46,899 bases of DNA. Origin: Burkholderiales bacterium. Its GTDB lineage: Bacteria; Pseudomonadota; Gammaproteobacteria; Burkholderiales; Burkholderiaceae. The notes below the pieces were generated by a model, which did not search any database, was not told where the DNA came from, and saw only the letters and a program-made list of their open reading frames with translations. How positions within the stretch are numbered: position 1 is the first letter of the stretch; every line of letters begins with the position of its first letter. The stretch spans positions 1 to 46,899 of the forward strand of contig CANBQJ010000003.1 of the NCBI GenBank assembly GCA_947371645.1. Reading direction: 5' to 3'. Position numbers and translations under genes: made by a program. Positions 40,367-46,899 of the stretch are shown piece after piece.

Positions 40367-41956
40367 ATGCCACGTTTTCGCACGCTGATCGCCACAGGTT
40401 TGTTGGGCGCATTGGCTTGGGGCAGTGCCCACGCGCTGACACCTGAAGAGGCCTACGCCATCGCCGCCGGTGACAACGACAACCGGGTGGTGGCCTTGCA
40501 GAAGGTGCTGGTCAAGGGCGATCCCGCCCTGTTGCCATTTCTGGAGGCCCTGGCGGCTGACACCGTGAAGGTGGCTGGCAACCACGCCTACATCGTCAAT
40601 GGTGACGAGGTCAAGGAAGCAGCCACCGGCGCTGTGGCCAAGCTGCCCGAAGGCGCAGAAGATGTGGTCAACAACAACCGCATGAGCAGCGAGATCGACG
40701 CCGCCCTGGCGGCTGGCAAGCTGGGCGACAAGGACCCGGCCAGGCGCATCGAAGCCATCGACTCCTTGTCCAAGGCGGCGGATGAATCCAAGCTGCCCGT
40801 GATCGACAAGGCCCTGGCGGCCGAGACCGACCCCAAATTGCAGGCGCTGCTCAAGACGGTGCGGGCCAAGGCCATGCTGGTTGCCGAAGACCCGATCATG
40901 CGCATCGAGGCCACCAAGGCGCTGGCAGGCGATGCCAGCCCGGAGGCCCGTGCCCTGCTGATGGAGCGCATGCAGGACGCCAGCGAAACCAATGCGGCAG
41001 TCAAAGGTGCCCTGCAAGCGGCGCTGGACAAGGTCAACCGCAAGCTGGCCTGGGGTGAGTACGCAGGCGTGCTGTTCACGGGCATCAGCCTGGGCTCGAT
41101 CTTGCTGTTGGCCGCGCTGGGCCTGGCCATCACCTACGGCCTGATGGGGGTGATCAACATGGCCCACGGCGAGTTGATGATGGTGGGCGCCTACGCCACC
41201 TATTTTGTGCAGAACCTTTTTCGCCAGCACCTGCCAGGCGCTTTCGACTGGTACATCGTGCTGGCCATTCCCGCGTCCTTCCTGGCCTCTGCGCTGGTCG
41301 GTGCGGTGCTGGAGCGTGGCGTGTTTCGCTTCCTCTACGGCCGCCCGCTGGAAACGCTGCTGGCCTCGTGGGGCATCAGCCTGGTGCTGATGCAGTCTGT
41401 TCGCACCATCTTCGGCGCGCAGAACGTGCAGGTTGAAAACCCCGGCTGGATGTCTGGTGGTTTTGATGTGCTCAGCAACCTCACCCTGCCGTACAACCGG
41501 CTGGCCATCATCGCCTTTGCAGCCCTGGTGCTGGTGGGCATGGCCTTGCTGATCGCCAAGACCCGGCTGGGCCTGTTTGTGCGCAGCGTCACCCAGAACC
41601 GCGCCATGGCCTCGTGCATGGGTGTCAACACCGCACGCGTCGACACCCTGGCCTTTTCTCTGGGTGCAGGCATCGCAGGCCTGGCCGGTTGTGCCTTGTC
41701 CCAGATTGGCAATGTGGGGCCAGACCTGGGCCAGAACTACATCGTGGACTCGTTCATGGTCGTGGTGCTCGGTGGCGTGGGCCAACTGGCTGGCACCGTG
41801 TATGCCGCGATGGGCCTGGGTCTGATCAACAAGTTCCTGGAAGGCTGGGCTGGTGCCGTGCTGGCCAAGATCATGGTGCTGGTGATCGTGGTGATCTTCA
41901 TCCAGAAGCGGCCCCAAGGCCTCTTCGCGATGAAGGGCCGCAGCGCAGAAGCCTGA
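40367..41956 (+). CDS. urtB: urea ABC transporter, permease UrtB
   Basis: The protein has 529 residues from ATG 40367 (the frame upstream crosses the terminator and is not used). The N-terminal 230 residues form an exported domain typical of UrtB, starting with a signal anchor (MPRFRTLIATGLLGALAWGS) and EEAYAIAAGDNDNRVVALQ. The permease domain of about eight helices has GLAITYGLMGVINMAHGELM, GVFRFLYGRPLETLLASWG and GLAGCALSQIGNVGPDLGQN. It belongs to the LivH-type family. Together with UrtC it forms the pore. A 12-bp gap leads to urtC. Confidence 0.96.
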   Translation: MPRFRTLIATGLLGALAWGSAHALTPEEAYAIAAGDNDNRVVALQKVLVKGDPALLPFLEALAADTVKVAGNHAYIVNGDEVKEAATGAVAKLPEGAEDVVNNNRMSSEIDAALAAGKLGDKDPARRIEAIDSLSKAADESKLPVIDKALAAETDPKLQALLKTVRAKAMLVAEDPIMRIEATKALAGDASPEARALLMERMQDASETNAAVKGALQAALDKVNRKLAWGEYAGVLFTGISLGSILLLAALGLAITYGLMGVINMAHGELMMVGAYATYFVQNLFRQHLPGAFDWYIVLAIPASFLASALVGAVLERGVFRFLYGRPLETLLASWGISLVLMQSVRTIFGAQNVQVENPGWMSGGFDVLSNLTLPYNRLAIIAFAALVLVGMALLIAKTRLGLFVRSVTQNRAMASCMGVNTARVDTLAFSLGAGIAGLAGCALSQIGNVGPDLGQNYIVDSFMVVVLGGVGQLAGTVYAAMGLGLINKFLEGWAGAVLAKIMVLVIVVIFIQKRPQGLFAMKGRSAEA

Positions 41957-41968
41957 AGGACATACAAG

Positions 41969-43116
41969 ATGAGTGCAGTGATGACTTCTTCCTTGCCCGC
42001 AACGGGCACCCTCTCCGGCATCGCCGTGCCCCGCAGTGCGCTGGGCACCAAGGGCTGGAGTGCCGTGATGGCGGCCGTGATCACCGTGACCGTGCTGGTG
42101 CCCCTCCTCAACCTGCTGGCGCCAGATGGTTCCGTCTTCCACCTGTCGGACTACGCCGTTGCCCTGGTGGGCAAGATCATGTGCTACGCCATCTGCGCGC
42201 TGGCCATGGACCTGATCTGGGGCTACACCGGCATCTTGTCTTTGGGCCACGGCCTGTTCTTTGCGCTGGGTGGCTATGGCATGGGCATGTACCTCATGCG
42301 CCAGATCGGCCGCGACGGCAGCTACCACGCCGACCTGCCCGATTTCATGGTCTTCCTGGACTGGAAGACCGTGCCCTGGCACTGGACCTTCAGCGAGTCC
42401 TTCATCGCTCAGATGATCCTGGTGGTGGTGGTGCCCGGCCTGCTGGCCTTCGTGTTCGGCTTTTTCGCGTTCCGCTCGCGCATCAAGGGGGTGTACTTTT
42501 CCATCATCACCCAGGCGATGACGTATGCGGCCATGCTGCTGTTTTTCCGCAATGAGACGGGCTTTGGCGGCAACAACGGCTTCACCGACTTCAAGCGGAT
42601 CCTGGGCATCACCATTGCCCAGCCGTCCACCCGCATGGTGCTGTTCGTGCTGACCGGCCTGACGCTGATCGGCTTCTACCTGATGGCCCGCTGGCTGGTG
42701 AACACCAAGTTCGGCCGCGTGCTGCAGGCCATCCGTGATGCTGAGAACCGCGTCATGTTCTGTGGCTACAACCCACTGGCCTACAAGCTGGCCATCTGGA
42801 CACTGTCTGCCGTGATGTGCGGCATCGCCGGCGCCTTGTACGTGCCGCAGGTGGGCATCATCAACCCCAGCGAGATGTCGGCCGCATCGGGCATCGAGAT
42901 CGCCATCTGGGCGGCCGTGGGCGGCCGTGCCACGCTGATCGGCCCCATCATCGGCGCCTTCTTCGTCAACGGCGCCAAGAGCTGGTTCACGCAAGTCTTT
43001 CCCGAGTTCTGGCTCTACTTCCTGGGCCTGCTCTTTGTCGTCGTCACGCTCTACCTGCCCGACGGCATCGTGGGTGGCGTGCGCCGCCTGCTGAACAAAC
43101 AAGCCGAGGTGAAAGC

Positions 43117-43120
<4 letters not shown>
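41969..43120 (+). CDS. urtC: urea ABC transporter, permease UrtC
   Basis: This 383-residue LivM-type permease has about ten helices. YAICALAMDLIWGYTGILSL, GHGLFFALGGYGMGMYLMRQ, RNETGFGGNNGFTDFKRILG and GALYVPQVGIINPSEMSAAS are conserved in UrtC. The stop overlaps the urtD start by ATGA. It pairs with UrtB to pass urea across the inner membrane. Confidence 0.97.
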
Positions 43121-44013
<893 letters not shown>

Positions 44014-44016
44014 AGC

Positions 44017-44721
44017 ATGCTGAACGTTGAAACCGTCAACCAGTTCTACGGCGGCTCGCACATCCTGCGTGGCCTGGATTTCGAGGCCAAGGTGGGCGAG
44101 GTGACCGTGGTGCTGGGCCGCAACGGCGTGGGCAAGACCACGCTGCTCAAGAGCCTGATGGGGCTGGTGCCCATCAAGTCTGGCGCGATCAAGCTGGATG
44201 GCCAGGTCATCGACAAGCTCAAGCCTTACGAGCGCGTGCGCCGTGGTGTTGGCTATGTGCCCCAGGGCCGCGAGATCTTCGGCCGTCTGACCGTGGCCGA
44301 GAACCTGCAGATGGGCCTGGCCAGCAAACCGGGCGGCACGCCTTTCCCGGAGCAACTGTTCGAACTTTTCCCGGTGCTCAAGCAGATGATGCACCGCCGT
44401 GGTGGCGACCTCTCTGGCGGCCAGCAGCAGCAACTGGCCATTGCGCGCGCGCTGGCGGCCGGACCCAAGCTGCTCATCCTGGACGAGCCCACCGAAGGCA
44501 TCCAGCCCAGCATCATCAAGGACATCGGGCGCGCCATCCGCAAGCTGGCCGACGAGGGCCTGAACGGCCAGAAGATGGCGGTGGTGCTGGTCGAGCAGTT
44601 CTACGACTTTGCCGCCGAGCTGGCTGACCAGTACCTGGTGATGGAGCGCGGTGAAATCATCCAGCGAGGCAGGGGGGCGGACATGGACGCCGACGGCGTG
44701 CGCCAACTGATGTCCATCTGA
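44017..44721 (+). CDS. urtE: urea ABC transporter, ATP-binding protein UrtE
   Basis: This 234-residue LivF-type ATPase ends the urt operon. Walker A is VVLGRNGVGKTTLLKSLMGL, signature DLSGGQQQQLAIARALAAG, Walker B LLILDEPTEGIQPSIIKD and the switch His in VVLVEQFYDF is replaced by Gln, as usual in the family. VNQFYGGSHILRGLDFEAKV is a typical UrtE opening. A terminator-like hairpin follows at 44753. Confidence 0.96.
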   Translation: MLNVETVNQFYGGSHILRGLDFEAKVGEVTVVLGRNGVGKTTLLKSLMGLVPIKSGAIKLDGQVIDKLKPYERVRRGVGYVPQGREIFGRLTVAENLQMGLASKPGGTPFPEQLFELFPVLKQMMHRRGGDLSGGQQQQLAIARALAAGPKLLILDEPTEGIQPSIIKDIGRAIRKLADEGLNGQKMAVVLVEQFYDFAAELADQYLVMERGEIIQRGRGADMDADGVRQLMSI

Positions 44722-44752
44722 CTGGAATTGCGGCTCCCGGTGCCTCGGGGCT

Positions 44753-44784
44753 GGCTGAAGGCCGTTAGACTTCAGCCCTTGTTT
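44753..44784 (+). terminator. hairpin with T-rich tail after urtE
   Basis: GGCTGAAG (44753-44760) and CTTCAGCC (44770-44777) form a perfect 8-bp stem with a 9-base loop, followed by CTTGTTT. It is a likely terminator of the urt operon. It lies about 15 bases before the start region of the FKBP gene, so it may also be part of that gene's leader. Confidence 0.55.
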
Positions 44785-44798
44785 AGAAAGGATCACCC

Positions 44799-45152
44799 AT
44801 GGCTGTCATCTCTCAACCCTCTGGACTGCAATACGAAGACACCGTTGTCGGCGCTGGCGACGAAGCCAAGGCGGGCAACCACGTGACCGTGCACTACACC
44901 GGCTGGTTGTATGAAGGTGGTCAAAAGGGTGCCAAGTTCGACTCCAGCAAGGACCGCAACGACCCCTTCGAGTTCCCGCTGGGCGCCGGCCACGTCATCC
45001 GTGGTTGGGACGAAGGCGTGCAGGGCATGAAGGTGGGCGGCACCCGCATCCTGGTGATCCCTCCCCAGATGGGTTACGGTGCCCGTGGCGCCGGCGGCGT
45101 CATTCCGCCCAACGCCACGCTGCTGTTCGAAGTGGAACTGCTGGGCGTCTGA
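44799..45152 (+). CDS. FKBP-type peptidyl-prolyl cis-trans isomerase
   Basis: The protein has 117 residues, from an ATG preceded by AAAGGA. It is a single FKBP domain without signal peptide, hence cytoplasmic. Conserved residues include HYTGWLYEGGQKGAKFDSS, FEFPLGAGHVIRGWDEGVQG and RGAGGVIPPNATLLFEVELL. It speeds proline isomerisation in protein folding. It is close to small FKBPs of Neisseria and Burkholderiales. DUF1841 follows at 16 bp. Confidence 0.96.
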   Translation: MAVISQPSGLQYEDTVVGAGDEAKAGNHVTVHYTGWLYEGGQKGAKFDSSKDRNDPFEFPLGAGHVIRGWDEGVQGMKVGGTRILVIPPQMGYGARGAGGVIPPNATLLFEVELLGV

Positions 45153-45168
45153 CGCGCCTGCGCCACGC

Positions 45169-45600
45169 ATGTTCGCCCCCAGTCAGGAGCAGGTCCGGCG
45201 TTTCTTTTGTGAGACCTGGGCCAAGGCCAGGACGCAGCAGCCGCTGACACCACTGGAGTCCATCGCCGTGGACTGGCTGGCGCAGCACCCCGAATACGAT
45301 CTCGATTTTTCGGACATCGAGGCCGCGCTCGCGGCCCAGTTCACGGTGGACGAGGGCCGCACCAACCCTTTCCTCCACCTGTCGATGCACCTGTCGATCA
45401 CCGAGCAGACCAGCATCGACCAGCCCCGTGGCATCCGCGATGCCGTCCAGGCCCTGGCGGTCAGGCGGGGCTCGCTCCACGACGCGCATCACGAAGTCAT
45501 GGAGGCGTTGGGCGAGATGGTCTGGGCCTCCCAGCGCTCGGGCCTGCCGTTTGACGGCCAAGCCTACATCGACCGCATCCTGCAGCGCGCCACCCGCTGA
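45169..45600 (+). CDS. DUF1841 family protein
   Basis: The protein has 143 residues from ATG 45169. It has the DUF1841 hallmarks: MFAPSQEQVRRFFCETWAKA, LTPLESIAVDWLAQHPEYD, and NPFLHLSMHLSITEQTSID followed by QPRGI. It is widespread in betaproteobacteria and of unknown function. It probably shares a transcript with the FKBP gene, 16 bp upstream. No membrane or export signal. Confidence 0.9.
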   Translation: MFAPSQEQVRRFFCETWAKARTQQPLTPLESIAVDWLAQHPEYDLDFSDIEAALAAQFTVDEGRTNPFLHLSMHLSITEQTSIDQPRGIRDAVQALAVRRGSLHDAHHEVMEALGEMVWASQRSGLPFDGQAYIDRILQRATR

Positions 45601-45624
45601 GCGCCTGGCTTGGCGGGCCCGCCC

Positions 45625-45642
45625 GCGTTTGTGCACAAACGC
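45625..45642. promoter_or_regulatory. 18-bp perfect palindrome upstream of the adhesin gene
   Basis: GCGTTTGTGCACAAACGC is a perfect inverted repeat with no spacer, preceded by a 12-bp palindrome GGCGGGCCCGCC at 45612-45623. Both lie 24-43 bases after the DUF1841 stop and about 120-150 before the adhesin start. No T-run follows, so an operator is more likely than a terminator. The 45667-45723 stretch between it and the gene can fold into a GC-rich hairpin. Confidence 0.45.
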
Positions 45643-45726
45643 ACAACACTTCCAGGTTTTCATGCGCTAGGGGCCCTGATCTGGGGGCTCCTGCCCCCCG
45701 GGGCATGGGGGCACTGGCCCTAAACT

Positions 45727-45763
45727 AAGGTGGTATCTCCCTGTAAAGGATGGAATCTCCATG
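45727..45763 (+). repeat. near-duplicate translation start region of the adhesin
   Basis: AAGGTGGTATCTCCCTG (45727-45743) and AAGGATGGAATCTCCATG (45746-45763) are near-copies about 19-20 bases apart. The second contains the ribosome site AAGGA and the ATG, the first an equivalent site before CTG. It may be a recent duplication of the start region. Confidence 0.5.
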
Positions 45764-46899
45764 CCCACGCTCGCCATGTCCGCCGGTAAGGTCACCGCCA
45801 TTTGGGGCCAAGCTTTTGTCAGATCGCCCAACGGCAAGCTTCATGCCTTGAAGGTTGGGGACAAGCTGCAAGGTGGCGAACAGATCCTGACCAGCCAGGA
45901 CGGCATGGTGGAGTTGTCTCCGGACAAGGCGGGTGCCAAGCCTGTGCTGGTCAAGCACGAGCCCGCTCACAAGGACACGGATCAGGCGATCGCGGCCTTG
46001 AACAACCAGGAACTGGACGCCGTGCCAGCTGCAGGTGGCCGCGGTGCTGACGGTGGCATGCAGCCGGGTTTGCGCGTCGATCGGGTGGCTGAACACATCG
46101 ATAACCTGGAGTTCACCTACAGCGACGTCCGCGTCACCGATCGCGGTCAGAGTTTCGGAGACGAAGCCAAGCAGGGCTTCGCGGCTGCAGCCGGCCCGCA
46201 GACGCCATCTGGCTTGTCGATCGGGCAGTCCACCACGGTCAACGAGGCCACCGACACGGTGACCTACACCGTGACCTTGAGCAAGCCCAGCACCACGCCG
46301 GTCACGGTTAGCTACAGCACGCAAGACGGCACGGCCAAGGCGGGCGAGGACTACGAGGCGAAGTCCGACACCTTGACGTTTGCGCCGGGCGAGACGAGCA
46401 AGACGATCACCGTCAACCTGATCAAGGACCCGACTTACGAAGGTGCCGAGACCTTCAGCATCAAGCTGGGCACACCTCAAAACGCATCGATTGACGTGGA
46501 CACGGTGACCACCACCATCAAGGACGATGGCACGGGTACCGTCCCCACGGGCGTGGACCCGGCGGACGACCGGCCCGTTGTGGTGATCATCGGCGAAAGC
46601 GCGGTGGAAGGCGAGCCTGTGGGCTTCATCGTCCAGCTGACCACGCCTTCGACCACTGCGGTCAAGGTGGCGTTGGCATTGCAGTCGGGCACCGACGACC
46701 CGACCACGCCTGAAAACGAATCTGCCACCCTCGGCGTGGACACCGGCGTCAAGCTGGAAATCGAGCTGCCCAGCGGCCAATGGGTGCCGTTGACTGGCGA
46801 CCTCACCTTCGCGCCTGGCGAGACCGCGTACCACCTGCGCCTGGCCACCGTCGATGACAACATCCAGGAGCCGGTGGAGTTCATCAAGCTTCAGGCCAC
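45761..46899 (+). CDS. LapA-like giant adhesin, N-terminal part, cut by window edge
   Basis: The frame is open from ATG 45761 to the window edge (about 379 residues, no stop). The N-terminal retention module has SAGKVTAIWGQAFVRSPNGK, LHALKVGDKLQGGEQILTSQ and DGMVELSPD, as in LapA-type adhesins held in the outer membrane. The motif PAAG (89-92) and AAAG (142-145) match the (T/A/P)AAG cleavage motif of LapG proteases. Two Calx-beta-like repeats follow (about 155-258 and 268-379), with TYTVTLSKPSTTPVTVSYST and GTAKAGEDYEAKSDTLTFAP. It is expected to be secreted by a type I system and bound by calcium. AAGGA lies 10 bases upstream. The repeat and RTX end are beyond the window. Confidence 0.88.
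   Translation, partial: MPTLAMSAGKVTAIWGQAFVRSPNGKLHALKVGDKLQGGEQILTSQDGMVELSPDKAGAKPVLVKHEPAHKDTDQAIAALNNQELDAVPAAGGRGADGGMQPGLRVDRVAEHIDNLEFTYSDVRVTDRGQSFGDEAKQGFAAAAGPQTPSGLSIGQSTTVNEATDTVTYTVTLSKPSTTPVTVSYSTQDGTAKAGEDYEAKSDTLTFAPGETSKTITVNLIKDPTYEGAETFSIKLGTPQNASIDVDTVTTTIKDDGTGTVPTGVDPADDRPVVVIIGESAVEGEPVGFIVQLTTPSTTAVKVALALQSGTDDPTTPENESATLGVDTGVKLEIELPSGQWVPLTGDLTFAPGETAYHLRLATVDDNIQEPVEFIKLQA

Noticed and set aside
40055..43102. A 1015-residue open frame on the minus strand across urtA-urtC
   Set aside because: It is antisense to three certain urt genes and its translation is His/Gln/Gly-rich low-complexity, the usual shadow of GC-rich coding sequence.

Overview
The window is a GC-rich, densely packed chromosomal segment with about 45 genes. 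It looks like a free-living betaproteobacterium of the order Burkholderiales, probably near the Aquabacterium/Rubrivivax/Leptothrix/Ideonella group. That placement is inferred from the combination of PEP-CTERM proteins, urt plus ure operons, a ParC and DUF1841 of beta type, and codon use; no rRNA is present to confirm it. I see no insertion sequence, phage gene or CRISPR array.

Layout. 1-1231 (minus): a LuxR-type response regulator followed by the start of a membrane sensor that runs off the window. 1440-4625 (plus): four exported PEP-CTERM proteins plus a decayed fifth copy, arranged A1-B1-C-psiA2-B2. 4637-7947 (minus): a photorepair operon with a classical cryptochrome/photolyase, a 52-residue DUF2256 protein and an Fe-S (6-4) photolyase. 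8041-11564: an NnrU-family membrane protein, parC, and an orphan protein with a Cys/His motif. 11733-13770: an SbtA-type bicarbonate transporter divergent from a LysR regulator. 13899-18685: a PhyH-type dioxygenase, an overlapping metallophosphoesterase and Ser/Thr kinase-UspA fusion, a short H-NS-like protein and a diguanylate cyclase. 18777-18851: tRNA-Arg(CCT).

18868-24791 (minus) is a urease operon, ureA, a small His-rich membrane protein, ureB, ureC, an acyltransferase, ureE, ureF, ureG; no ureD is found in the window. Divergent from ureA is a 1202-residue protein that joins an NCS1-type permease to a hybrid histidine kinase, followed by a LuxR-type response regulator (24873-29616). Two paralogous three-gene modules follow (29631-33497 and 33540-37387). 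Each has a LytTR response regulator and a LytS-like kinase facing away from a secreted type-B carboxylesterase. After a Nudix hydrolase and a spermidine synthase-like protein comes the complete urea ABC transporter urtABCDE (38931-44721), then an FKBP isomerase, a DUF1841 protein and the first 380 residues of a giant LapA-like adhesin (45761 to the end).

Together the central genes read as a nitrogen-scavenging region: urea import by UrtABCDE, hydrolysis by urease, and a nearby transporter-sensor that may report a nitrogenous solute. NtrC-like and FNR-like sites lie between ureA and the next urease gene. The most novel-looking items are the permease-kinase fusion beside urease, the duplicated esterase/LytTR modules, the traceable duplication and decay in the PEP-CTERM cluster, the kinase/phosphatase overlap, and the regulatory patch inside the urease operon.
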